Origin: Bacteroidaceae bacterium
GTDB taxonomy: Bacteria > Bacteroidota > Bacteroidia > Bacteroidales > Bacteroidaceae
Direction: 5' to 3'
NCBI GenBank assembly: GCA_024698925.1
Contig: JAILQO010000081.1
Location: 40,007 to 104,006, forward strand
Length of the DNA stretch: 64,000 nucleotides
Below the pieces are notes generated by a model. The model saw nothing but the letters and a program-made list of their open reading frames with translations. It made no database searches and was not told the origin of the DNA. Both the position numbers and the translations under genes were made by a program. The stretch's first letter is position 1. Every line of letters begins with the position of its first letter. Positions 49,603-59,057 of this stretch are shown here, piece after piece.

Positions 49603-52545
49603 ATGAAGAAGATGTTACTTCTTGCGCTGAGTCTTGTGAGCATGACAGCCCAGGCGCAGCTGACGGAATCTCCTTGGACAACAGAAGAAGTCAAGGAAGA
49701 TACCTTTTTCCTCTACAACGTAGAGAGTGGCATGTGGCTTCAGCACAACCGTCGTGTACGGAATCGCTGGACAACCCGCGCCGAGTTAGGCCCTCATGGA
49801 ATCGATCTTATATTGGTTGCCTTAGAGGATGGTAAATGGCGCATTAACCCCCGTTATGGCCGTAATCACAACATCAACGGTTTCGAATTGGGTGATAATC
49901 CCGCTTTGTACATGGATACTGATCAACCCGTTACGCCTTGGACTTTCACGGCTTCCGGTCTCGGCTATGAAATCACCACCGAAGATATGAATCATTATCT
50001 CAATGTGGCCGAAGATCCCGGAGTTGGGTATATTCTCGATGACTATGGAGATTTTGGCACATGGCAGTTGGTCAAGAAGGGAACCCGTATGGCAGACCTG
50101 ATGACTGCTACCAGGAAGAATCCGAAGGATGCTACTTGGCTTATCGATAACTGGGATTTGTCCAATATGGATGAGCGCAGTGCGAGTTGGGTCAATACGG
50201 TAGAAGGTTCTGGTTCTGGTATTGCTTTTAGAGAAGGTTATGGTTGTAATGGAAACCGTGCCGCCGAGTGTTGGAACAAAGGTCATGGAGAATACTATCA
50301 AATCATCAAGGGCCTTCCCAATGGTACCTATGGTCTGACTGTTCAAGGTTATTATCGTGACGGCGCTACAGACGGAGTCGCAGCAAAACACGACGAAGGT
50401 ACTGAAGTTATCCGCGGTTTCTATTTTGCCAATGACGTGGTGGCTCCTTTGATGTCAATCTGCGACAATGGTGTTACAGAGCCCAGCGATGACAAGTTCC
50501 CTGCAGAGGTCGGTGGCTACTATCTGCCCGGTGATGGTGGCGACGCCCTGCCTCGTGCTACAACGGCTTTCTTTGAGGGCTACTATCAGAACCCCGAGAT
50601 TACGGTCGTTGTTTCTGATGGTACACTCCGCATCGGTATTCGTAAGGATTCTGATACGGGGAGTGACTGGTTGTGCTTCGATAACTTCGAGCTGACTTAT
50701 TATGGCGAGGAGATTGATATTGAACCCGTACGTGAGAACCTGATTAAGACCCTTGGTGAAGCTACGGAGTATGAAGGCACCAAGCTGCCTAACCTTGCAG
50801 AGTGCATTGCTGCAGCTGAAGCGTTGAAGACTTCTAGCGATGCAAAGGCTATCGCTACCGCCGTCACCAACCTCCAGAGCGCGCTCACAGCCACCAAGGC
50901 CATGAACACCGCTTTGGCTAATGCTGCTGCTGTCATGGCAGCAGAATGGCAGCCGAACTTCTTCATTCCTGTCAATGCACAGGCTCAGATTGATGCCCAG
51001 AGCATTGATATCTCCGTAGTCTCAGAAGCGGCTAAGACCCTTCGCGATGCCGTCAATGATGCCAATGGTGCTATTGATGCCCATGACTTCTTCCTCGCTA
51101 CAGTTCCCTATGCACTTGAAGATGGCGTTGCTTCCGATAAGATCGCAGTCTACAGCGATAGTATCACAGCCAGTGCATCGCTGAGAGCGATGAATGATGC
51201 GCTCAACAACCTGCGTACAGACCGTAAGATTGCTGTAGCGGATAAGATTGCTGACGTTTTCGCTGGCAATGCTCCTGCCGAGGGTGAATTCTATCTTTAT
51301 AACGTCGGCCAGCAGCGCTTCCTTACTGGTGGTGGTGACTGGGGCACTCACGCATACGTTGGTTGGCCCGGTAACGTCATTTCAATCTATCCTGACACCT
51401 ACGAACCCGAGGAGGGCGAGCCTTATAGCGGCTTTGTATTTGATACACAACTCTTCAATGGTGATAACAATCATTACCTGAACTATGGCGGTTATGTCGA
51501 TACTCCGAATCAGGATCTCTGGGAGTTCATCCCCGTGGAAGGCAAGGCTGGCGTGTATAATATCGCTCGTGCCAACAAAGAGGCTAATGGAGAGGGCCAG
51601 CGCATGCTCCTCGGTTACACTCCCAATACCTATGGCCAGATTGACACCGACAAGTATGTGGAGAGCAATCCCGACAACCAGTGGCGTCTGGTAACCGCAG
51701 CTGATCGTGATGCCCTGCTGAAGACTGCTAACGCAGAGGCTCCTCAGGATGCTACCTATAAGATTCAGAGCCCGGGCTTCAACCAACGCGAGGATAAGAG
51801 CGCTTGGATGCGTGATGCAGGTTCTGTTTATGGTGAGGGCGGCAATAACCCCGACTTCGCATTTGAGTTCTGGAACACAACTGTATGTGACCTCTCTCAG
51901 GTGGTTTACGACCTCGAGCCCGGTTATTATGTTCTCGGCGTTCAGGGCTACTACCGTGAAGGTAGCCACGAGGATCAAATCCGCATCATTGCCGGTGGTG
52001 GTGAAGCCGCTCAGCAGGCTGAGTTCCTGAGTGACATGGAGAGCATGAAACTGATGAATATCACTGCGGAAATCGGTAAGGCCCCAGGTATGGGTGAGCG
52101 TGTTTCCCTCTACCCGCTGATTCAGCAGGTTGACGAGGCGGGTGAGCCTGTCTATGATGAAGCAACTGGTGATCCTGTCATGGTTGAGGATATGACTGCT
52201 GATCTTATCTATATCGGCGAGTTCCCGAAGTGGATACACCAGGCTTGCAACTGGTTCCAGACAGGTCTCTATAAGAATGAGATGCTGGTTCAGGTTGATA
52301 ACAGTGGCACACTTTCTATCGCCATCACTAAGGACTATGAGTATCCTGGTGACTGGGTGGTTGTGGATAACTTCCGTCTGACTTACTATGGTAAGCAAGA
52401 GCCTGTAGGCGTAGAGGATGTCACCGATAAGCTTGCCACTCGTCCTGCCAAGCGTTACTTCAACATCATGGGCCAGCCCGTACAGGGCAAGCTCCGCCGC
52501 GGTCTCTATATCCGCGAGGATGGCACAAAGGCAATCATCAAATAA
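49603..52545 (+). CDS. Modular secreted protein of unknown function, relative of the giant protein
   Basis: 980 residues, signal peptide ending MTAQAQ. Layout is A-B-linker-A-B: A at about 28-165 (DTFFLYNVESGMW), B at 170-368 (LPNGTYGLTVQGYYRDG ... SDWLCFDNFELTYYG), an Ala-rich helical linker (370-550), A again from about 556 (GEFYLYNVGQQRF, GGGDWGTHAYVGWPG) and B from about 714 to 930 (LEPGYYVLGVQGYYREG ... GDWVVVDNFRLTYYG). It ends with the tail YFNIMGQPVQGKLRRGLYI. It corresponds to the N-terminal 820 residues of the protein at 37857-43775. The paired A/B modules have no catalytic motif I recognise; B looks like a galactose-binding-type jelly roll. A surface glycan-binding role is inferred from its place beside HTCS and GH43. 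Confidence 0.8.
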   Translation: MKKMLLLALSLVSMTAQAQLTESPWTTEEVKEDTFFLYNVESGMWLQHNRRVRNRWTTRAELGPHGIDLILVALEDGKWRINPRYGRNHNINGFELGDNPALYMDTDQPVTPWTFTASGLGYEITTEDMNHYLNVAEDPGVGYILDDYGDFGTWQLVKKGTRMADLMTATRKNPKDATWLIDNWDLSNMDERSASWVNTVEGSGSGIAFREGYGCNGNRAAECWNKGHGEYYQIIKGLPNGTYGLTVQGYYRDGATDGVAAKHDEGTEVIRGFYFANDVVAPLMSICDNGVTEPSDDKFPAEVGGYYLPGDGGDALPRATTAFFEGYYQNPEITVVVSDGTLRIGIRKDSDTGSDWLCFDNFELTYYGEEIDIEPVRENLIKTLGEATEYEGTKLPNLAECIAAAEALKTSSDAKAIATAVTNLQSALTATKAMNTALANAAAVMAAEWQPNFFIPVNAQAQIDAQSIDISVVSEAAKTLRDAVNDANGAIDAHDFFLATVPYALEDGVASDKIAVYSDSITASASLRAMNDALNNLRTDRKIAVADKIADVFAGNAPAEGEFYLYNVGQQRFLTGGGDWGTHAYVGWPGNVISIYPDTYEPEEGEPYSGFVFDTQLFNGDNNHYLNYGGYVDTPNQDLWEFIPVEGKAGVYNIARANKEANGEGQRMLLGYTPNTYGQIDTDKYVESNPDNQWRLVTAADRDALLKTANAEAPQDATYKIQSPGFNQREDKSAWMRDAGSVYGEGGNNPDFAFEFWNTTVCDLSQVVYDLEPGYYVLGVQGYYREGSHEDQIRIIAGGGEAAQQAEFLSDMESMKLMNITAEIGKAPGMGERVSLYPLIQQVDEAGEPVYDEATGDPVMVEDMTADLIYIGEFPKWIHQACNWFQTGLYKNEMLVQVDNSGTLSIAITKDYEYPGDWVVVDNFRLTYYGKQEPVGVEDVTDKLATRPAKRYFNIMGQPVQGKLRRGLYIREDGTKAIIK

Positions 52546-52572
52546 GTAACCGCTTATTCAACTATACCTTGG

Positions 52573-52612
52573 AAGGAGCTGTGTCCCATGCGACACAGCT
52601 CTTTCCTTTTAT
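52573..52612 (+). terminator. Terminator after the 980-residue modular protein
   Basis: GAGCTGTGTC (52576-52585) and GACACAGCTC (52592-52601), a perfect 10-bp stem with a 6-nt loop, then TTTCCTTTT. Same family as 33468 and 33743. Confidence 0.9.
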
Positions 52613-52693
52613 AAAAATCTGTTCATACTGTAGCGAAAATCTTTTCAATCTGCTGTTAAGACTTGTGTTTTTTCTGCTTTGATGCGTAATTGC

Positions 52694-52724
52694 TTGTTCA
52701 TTCGCGTGTAAAGCACTACTTTTG
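52694..52724 (+). promoter_or_regulatory. Promoter TTG-N20-TACTTTTG for the CotH/GtaA-like unit
   Basis: TTG at 52694-52696, 20-nt spacer and TACTTTTG at 52717-52724; start predicted about 52730, 30 nt before the ATG at 52761. Confidence 0.7.
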
Positions 52725-52760
52725 ACCTCGAAAAAGGCCTTAGGCATATTCTTTTTATCA

Positions 52761-55700
52761 ATGAAGTCTATAATTCGATATGTTTTTTTGCTCGTAACGC
52801 TGACTGCTGCCAGCGCTACCGCCCATGCCGAACAGCGATGGGTGGATGTGACAAGCGAGTATTTCAATAATCCTTCCTTTGACTCGCAGGATAAGTCCGA
52901 CTGGACCTTCGGTGGCCAGGCGGGTGCTTTTGCCCGCATTTCTGACGGTTGCATCGAGATGTGGCAGGGATGGATGTCTGCATCTAAGCATCTGGAGTTG
53001 CCCAATGGTCACTACCGTTTCAGCGTGCAGGCCTTGTTCCGCTTCCGCCGTCACGGTTGGGCCTATCCGCAATTCCTCGAGGGCACAGAGGAACATACTG
53101 CTTTTCTATGTGTCAATGGCGTTAATCAGGAAATCAAGAGTGAATATACATTCTTTTTCGATACTTGGACGCGGGATTGCTACCAGCCCGATAATGAGGA
53201 GAAATGGTTCCCCAATTCCATGGCGACGGCAGAGATGGCTTTCAATGCTGGTGCCTATCCTAACGAGATGGAATTTGATGTGACGGCTGGACAACTGGAT
53301 ATCAGTATCTACAACACCGAGGAAGGCTATCATACGGATAATTGGCTCATCTTTGACCAGGTGAAGTTGGAGCGACTGGACAATATCTATGAGCCACAGG
53401 TGGGCGACTTGTGCATCAACGAGGTGATGGCCGCTAACGTCGATATGCAGTTTAGTCCAGCCTTCAATTTCGATAGTTGGATAGAATTGTATAACGCCTC
53501 AGACCATAATATTACGCTCGCGGGCTGTTACCTCAGCGATGATGCTTCTAACCTGACTAAATGGGAGATGCCGACGAGTGTCGGGCAGGTTCCAGCTCAT
53601 GGCTTTAAGCAGTTGTGGTTAGGCAGTAATGATATACGGCAGAACCAGGCTCCCTTCAAACTCGATTGTGAGGGTGGTACACTTTTTCTCTCCAGCCCGT
53701 CAGGAACACTCCTGTTATCGCAAGATTATCCCGCGGCCATCAGTCGTACCGCTTATGCCCGCACGACCGACGGAGGAGATGCTTGGAACTGGACGGCAAC
53801 GCCCACGCCAGCAGCTTCTAATGTAGGGGTTGAATATACCGACGTGCGAACAGAGGCTCCTATAGTGAATCAAGACGGACAGCTCTTTGACTCCTCGCTG
53901 CGCATCGTTGTGAAGAAAGCCCAAGGTTCTACACTTCGTTATACGATAGACGGAACGATACCAACGCTGACCAATGGTCAGACATCTTCAAATGGTATCT
54001 TTAATATCGATGAAACCACGACTTTTCGTTTTCGTTGCTTTGCTGCTGGCGAACTGCCAAGTCCCGTGGTGACACGTTCTTACTTGAAGCGCGATCGTGA
54101 CTATAAGCTTCCCATCATACTCGTCAATACCCCCGATGAATACCTCTATGATGATTACGTAGGCGTATATGTACGCGGCGTGAATGGACGAACAGGCAAT
54201 GGCGAATCTTCACCTGTTAACTGGAATATGAACTGGGATCGTCCTGTCAATTTTCAGTATATCCTTCCCGAAAGCAATACGATGGCCATCAATCAGGATG
54301 TCGATTTCAGTATATCCGGAGGCTGGACGCGTAGCGGTTACCCCAAGTCGTTCAAGTTGAAGGCAGACCGTGTCTATGAAGACCAGAATTTCATGCCCTA
54401 TACTTTCTTCGATGCGAAACCTTATATCCGCAATAAATCCCTCCAGGTGCGTTATGGCGGTAACGACACGGGAAGCCGTATCAAGGATGCTGCGTTGCAC
54501 ACCATCATCCAGCGCTCAGGTATTGACTTAGATGTCATGAGCTATCAGCCTACCGTTCATTTTATCAACGGTGAGTATCGCGGGCTCATCAATTTGCGTG
54601 AGCCGAACAATAAGGATTTTGCCTTTGCCAACTGGGGTTTGTCTAAGGAAAAGCTGGAAGTCTTCGAGCAAAGTCCTGATTCGGGTTTCTATATGATGTT
54701 GGGCACGAGTGATGTCTATGATCGCCTCTATGAACTTTCTCAAGTGGCTGAGCAACCAGAGGCCTATGCCGAGATATGCGACATTCTGGATATCGATGAA
54801 TACATCAACTATATGGCTGCGGAGCTTTATTTGGGCTCTTGGGACTGGCCAGACAACAACGTCAAGGGTTATCGTGCCAAGGACGGTGGACGCTTCCGCA
54901 TCACATTCTTCGATTTGGATGCTGCTTTTGGCACCGACGGCCGTGGCATGGATGAGGAGGGTGAAATTACTGTCGGTGGCAATACCTTCCGCTGGATTGA
55001 TGGTATGCAATGGCATCGTTACGACTATATCTATGACACGGGTGAACGACTTTACGGTGAAATCAGGTTCTGTACCATTTTCCTCAACCTCCTGGAGAAC
55101 GCCACCTTCCGCCGCCGTTTTATGGATACTTTCTGTCTGATGGGTAGTGTCTTTGAACCTACCCGTGCCAACGAGATTCTCGATGAATTGGGCGAGCGGG
55201 TCCGCGAGACGATGTCATGGGAAGGACGCAGCCCTGATGGCTCACTCAATGAGATCCGCAGCAAACTGAAAGGTCGTGCCGCCTCGATGACGAAACAAAT
55301 GAAGGCCTACGAGCGTTTTCAACTTGCCGATGTCGAACCGCAGAAAGTACACCTTTCCGTGTATGGCAAAGGAGGACTTATCTATGTGAACGACGTGCTG
55401 GTTCCCTACAATGAGTATAGTGGTGAGTTGTTCCCGCCCGTGAAGCTGAAAGCCCAATTCATCGGTGGCTATCAGTTTGTGGGGTGGCGCTATGCCGATC
55501 AGACTTCGCAATATATCTCATCGAATACGGAAATCGAACTTCCTGCAGGCGACAACCTTGACATTGTAGCCGAATTCCGTAAGATGACAGGACGTGAGCG
55601 TAAGGACTATCCTGATATCCGCATCAATGAAATCAGCGCGGCCAACGCGATTTACGTCAACGATGCCTTCAAACGCAACGACTGGATAGAACTCTATAAC

Positions 55701-56342
55701 ACGACTAGTAAAGATATTGACTTGGCCGGCATGTTCCTGACGGACGACCCCGCTAACCCGCAGAAATACGCCATCAGTGGTGGCGAGAACAATGTTTCCA
55801 CGATTATTCCAGCCTATGGACATCGTGTTGTGTGGTGTGACAAGAAAGATGGAATCAGCCAGCTCCACGCAGACTTCAAACTTGCCACGGAAGGCGGTAT
55901 GGTGGCGATTTCGGCCGCCGACGGTTCATGGACGGATACTTTCTATTATCCCGAACATACCAGCACCGAGACGATAGGCCGTTATCCGGATGGCGGCAAC
56001 GAGACCTACGTGATGAATGTTCCAACGATTGACAAGCGGAACCTCCTCACCAGCTATCTCTCTACCGTTGACCAACAGGCGTTGGGCGTTCCCGAGGTAG
56101 CTGCTACATCGCAGGATATCGCGATGCGTTATGCTGCCGGTCGCCTCAGTATCCGCAGTCATACTGCATCGCAGGTGACCGTACAGATCTACGCTTTGGA
56201 TGGCCGCGAAGTGTTGCAGCGCTCTCTTGCACTTGTCGGTGGCTATGCTGATGTGGATTGCCATTCACTGCCGGCAGGGGCATATATAGCTCGTGCCATA
56301 GATGAGAATGGACAACAGATGACCATGAAGTTTATACGCTAA
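52761..56342 (+). CDS. Secreted CotH-kinase-like protein with lamin-tail domains and T9SS-like C-terminus
   Basis: 1193 residues from the ATG before MKSIIRYVFLL, placed downstream of the promoter; the signal peptide ends TAHAEQ. Residues about 30-205 are a B-type module like those of the giant proteins (LPNGHYRFSVQALFR ... TDNWLIFDQVKLERL). Two lamin-tail-like domains follow the pattern INEV(M/I)..AN ... WIELYN (about 213-330 and 952-1080). A chitobiase/FN3-like stretch precedes the CotH domain (about 440-880), which includes NKSLQVRYGGND, YRGLINLREPNNKDF and FFDLDAAFGTDG with D718 and D720 as the probable metal/ATP site. A type A sorting domain ends it (VQIYALDGREVLQ ... LPAGAYIARA). CotH-family proteins are secretory-pathway kinases; the substrate here is unknown. 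The DUF4965-type gene follows after 24 bp in the same operon. Confidence 0.85.
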   Translation: MKSIIRYVFLLVTLTAASATAHAEQRWVDVTSEYFNNPSFDSQDKSDWTFGGQAGAFARISDGCIEMWQGWMSASKHLELPNGHYRFSVQALFRFRRHGWAYPQFLEGTEEHTAFLCVNGVNQEIKSEYTFFFDTWTRDCYQPDNEEKWFPNSMATAEMAFNAGAYPNEMEFDVTAGQLDISIYNTEEGYHTDNWLIFDQVKLERLDNIYEPQVGDLCINEVMAANVDMQFSPAFNFDSWIELYNASDHNITLAGCYLSDDASNLTKWEMPTSVGQVPAHGFKQLWLGSNDIRQNQAPFKLDCEGGTLFLSSPSGTLLLSQDYPAAISRTAYARTTDGGDAWNWTATPTPAASNVGVEYTDVRTEAPIVNQDGQLFDSSLRIVVKKAQGSTLRYTIDGTIPTLTNGQTSSNGIFNIDETTTFRFRCFAAGELPSPVVTRSYLKRDRDYKLPIILVNTPDEYLYDDYVGVYVRGVNGRTGNGESSPVNWNMNWDRPVNFQYILPESNTMAINQDVDFSISGGWTRSGYPKSFKLKADRVYEDQNFMPYTFFDAKPYIRNKSLQVRYGGNDTGSRIKDAALHTIIQRSGIDLDVMSYQPTVHFINGEYRGLINLREPNNKDFAFANWGLSKEKLEVFEQSPDSGFYMMLGTSDVYDRLYELSQVAEQPEAYAEICDILDIDEYINYMAAELYLGSWDWPDNNVKGYRAKDGGRFRITFFDLDAAFGTDGRGMDEEGEITVGGNTFRWIDGMQWHRYDYIYDTGERLYGEIRFCTIFLNLLENATFRRRFMDTFCLMGSVFEPTRANEILDELGERVRETMSWEGRSPDGSLNEIRSKLKGRAASMTKQMKAYERFQLADVEPQKVHLSVYGKGGLIYVNDVLVPYNEYSGELFPPVKLKAQFIGGYQFVGWRYADQTSQYISSNTEIELPAGDNLDIVAEFRKMTGRERKDYPDIRINEISAANAIYVNDAFKRNDWIELYNTTSKDIDLAGMFLTDDPANPQKYAISGGENNVSTIIPAYGHRVVWCDKKDGISQLHADFKLATEGGMVAISAADGSWTDTFYYPEHTSTETIGRYPDGGNETYVMNVPTIDKRNLLTSYLSTVDQQALGVPEVAATSQDIAMRYAAGRLSIRSHTASQVTVQIYALDGREVLQRSLALVGGYADVDCHSLPAGAYIARAIDENGQQMTMKFIR

Positions 56343-56366
56343 CAATCATACACCATAATTATTTAT

Positions 56367-59057
56367 ATGAAGACAATTCGCAAAACATTCTTGTTGGCTG
56401 TCGCCATGATGGCCGGAATGTCTGCACAAGCACAAGACGCAGACTTCTTTACGCCGTATCAGCCCAATGCATTACGGCTACCTTCGTATCCCCTGTTGAT
56501 GAACGACCCCTATTTTTCGCTGTGGTCGCCGCATGACAAACTCTATGATGGTACAACCCGTCATTGGTCGGACATCGAGAAACCGATGAATGGCCTGCTT
56601 CGTGTCGATGGCAAGAGCTATCGTTTTATGGGCAGAGCCAGTACCAACCTCCTCACATCTTTGGGCGATGCCGGCATGGCTGGAGAGATTCAATGGGAAG
56701 GACGCGTCAGTCATGAGACGCAGTCCTCTGACAATTGGGCGGCTGTTGACTTTGATGACAGCGGATGGGCTACGGAGAAAGCTGCTTGGGGAACCGCCAG
56801 CGATTATCCCAATGTCCGCAATTCATGGACGGCAACAAACTCTGATATTTATATACGCCGTACGGTGACACTCTCCGCCGACGACCTGACGAAGGATGTC
56901 TGGGTGCAGTTCTCGCACGACGATGTCTTTGAACTGTTTATCAATGGTACGCGCGTTGTCCGTACAGGCGAAACATGGATCCAAGGCGAGACACACCGCC
57001 TTTCCTCAGACGAGAAGCAGCTGTTGAAAGCAGGCGAGAACCTCATTGCTGCTCACTGCCATAACACCAATGGTGGTGCCTATGTGGACTTCGGACTCTT
57101 CTCCAACTCGTATGTCGCTTCCGAAGGCGTAGAGACGGCCGTGCAGAAAAGTGTCGATGTGATGGCCACCTCTACGTACTATACTTTCACTTGCGGCCCG
57201 GTGGAGCTGGATGTTGTATTTACGGCTCCGATGATCATCACCGATCTGGACCTCCTCTCTACGCCTATCAACTTTGTGTCCTATCAAGTACGTGCTACCG
57301 ATGGCCAGCAGCATGACGTGCAATTCTACTTCGCTACGACCCCGATTCTGACGGTGAACGAATCTGTTCAGGCGGTGGATGTGGAGATTGTCGAGAATAA
57401 TGGTATCAAGTACGCTAAAGCTGGCTCTACCTCACAACCCGTTCTCAAGCGTGCTGGCGACTTAATCAGTATTGACTGGGGTTATCTTTATCTGCCGAAT
57501 GTGAACGGAACGGTTTCAGTGGCTCCCACGAGCAACACCGAGAGCACCTTCGTGAGTACAGGTAAGTTGCCCGAGTACGCGGGTAAGGTGACGGGTCAGT
57601 CTCCGGCTAACTTCACTACGCTGGCTTATGTCCACGACTTCGGCACCGTCAGTTCGGCTAACAGCTATATGATGATTGGCTACGACGAAGTGTTGGATAT
57701 CCGCTATTTCAATAAGGATTATAAAGGCTATTGGGCCCGCAACGGAAAGACCATTACACAAGCTTTTGAGGAATATCGCGATAATTATCAGACCTTGATG
57801 GAAAAGAGCAAGGCGCAGGACAAAACTATTTATGATGACGGCCTAGCTGCTGCCAACAAGAAGTTTGCCGAACTCCTTTCCGGCTCCTATCGTCAGGTAA
57901 TCGGCGCTCACAAGCTCTTTGAGGACGAGGACGGTCATCTGCTCTTCTTCTCCAAGGAGAATAACTCCAATGGCTGTGTGAATACCGTTGACTTGACTTA
58001 TCCTTCCGCGCCGCTCTTCCTGCTGTACAATACCGACCTGCAGAAGGGTATGATGACCAGTATCTTTGAGTACTCCAAGTCAAGACGTTGGACCAAGCAG
58101 TTTGCGGCTCACGACCTCGGTACCTATCCCCATGCCAATGGTCAGGTCTATGGCGGTGATATGCCGTTGGAGGAATCCGGCAATATGCTGATTCTTGCTG
58201 CTATGATCTCCAAGATAGATGGCAATACCGACTGGATTGACAGCTATTGGGGAATCTGCGGACAATGGGTCCGTTACCTCGTACGTAATGGCCTTGACCC
58301 TGACACTCAGCTCTGTACCGATGACTTCGCTGGCCACTGGGCGCATAATGCCAATCTGGCCATCAAGGCCATCATGGCCATTCAGGCTTATGCCGAGATT
58401 GCCAAGATGAAAGGCCTGACGGACACCTATGAAGAATACTCCAATAAGGCTAAGGAGATGGGAACCGCTTGGGAAGAGATGGCGCTCGACAACGACGAGA
58501 AACACTACCGCCTCGCTTACGACCGTGAGGACACGTGGAGCCAGAAGTACAATCTCGTCTGGGATAAGATGTGGGGTTCACAGGTGTTCCCTGCCCAAGT
58601 CATGACACGCGAGATGGCCTACTATACGACCAAGCAGAACAGCTATGGCCTTCCTTTGGATAGCCGCGAGGCGTACTCCAAGAGTGACTGGGTACTCTGG
58701 ACTGCCGCGATGGTTGACAATACGAACAAACGTGCATTCCAGCGCTTCAGCGATCCCATCTGGAACTGGGTCAACGAGACTACAGACCGCGTGCCCCTCA
58801 GCGACTGGTACTGGACGGACAGCAAGCACTTCCGTGGCTTCCGTGCCCGTTCCGTCATTGGCGGCTTCTGGATGAAGCCTCTGATGGATAAGTACCGTGA
58901 GGAGCCGGATGCCGTACGTTCCTTGCCTATCGGTCAGCTGAAGTCGGGAACGGTAGCCATCTTTGATGCTTCGGGAATCCGTCGCACCGCGCCTCGAAAG
59001 GGCCTGAATATCATCCGTAAGGCGGATGGCTCTACAGTGAAGGTTGCCATTCAATAA
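56367..59057 (+). CDS. DUF4965/GtaA-type secreted protein, paralogue of 18449
   Basis: 896 residues, signal peptide ending GMSAQAQ (not a lipoprotein, unlike its paralogue). The same DUF5127-DUF4965-DUF1793 layout with an inserted jelly roll (about 100-260, SHDDVFELFINGTRV): LLMNDPYFSLWSP, FTCGPVELDVVFTAP, FSKENNSNGCVNTVDLTYP, HDLGTYPHANGQVYGGDMP, CTDDFAGHWAHNANL. A C-terminal extension gives the tail VAIFDASGIRRTAPRKG. The strict conservation of FSKENNSNGC and DFAGHWAHNA between the two paralogues marks probable active-site loops. It is co-transcribed with the CotH-like gene. Its last 26 bp overlap the 3' end of nrdG on the other strand. The reaction is not known to me. Confidence 0.82.
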   Translation: MKTIRKTFLLAVAMMAGMSAQAQDADFFTPYQPNALRLPSYPLLMNDPYFSLWSPHDKLYDGTTRHWSDIEKPMNGLLRVDGKSYRFMGRASTNLLTSLGDAGMAGEIQWEGRVSHETQSSDNWAAVDFDDSGWATEKAAWGTASDYPNVRNSWTATNSDIYIRRTVTLSADDLTKDVWVQFSHDDVFELFINGTRVVRTGETWIQGETHRLSSDEKQLLKAGENLIAAHCHNTNGGAYVDFGLFSNSYVASEGVETAVQKSVDVMATSTYYTFTCGPVELDVVFTAPMIITDLDLLSTPINFVSYQVRATDGQQHDVQFYFATTPILTVNESVQAVDVEIVENNGIKYAKAGSTSQPVLKRAGDLISIDWGYLYLPNVNGTVSVAPTSNTESTFVSTGKLPEYAGKVTGQSPANFTTLAYVHDFGTVSSANSYMMIGYDEVLDIRYFNKDYKGYWARNGKTITQAFEEYRDNYQTLMEKSKAQDKTIYDDGLAAANKKFAELLSGSYRQVIGAHKLFEDEDGHLLFFSKENNSNGCVNTVDLTYPSAPLFLLYNTDLQKGMMTSIFEYSKSRRWTKQFAAHDLGTYPHANGQVYGGDMPLEESGNMLILAAMISKIDGNTDWIDSYWGICGQWVRYLVRNGLDPDTQLCTDDFAGHWAHNANLAIKAIMAIQAYAEIAKMKGLTDTYEEYSNKAKEMGTAWEEMALDNDEKHYRLAYDREDTWSQKYNLVWDKMWGSQVFPAQVMTREMAYYTTKQNSYGLPLDSREAYSKSDWVLWTAAMVDNTNKRAFQRFSDPIWNWVNETTDRVPLSDWYWTDSKHFRGFRARSVIGGFWMKPLMDKYREEPDAVRSLPIGQLKSGTVAIFDASGIRRTAPRKGLNIIRKADGSTVKVAIQ

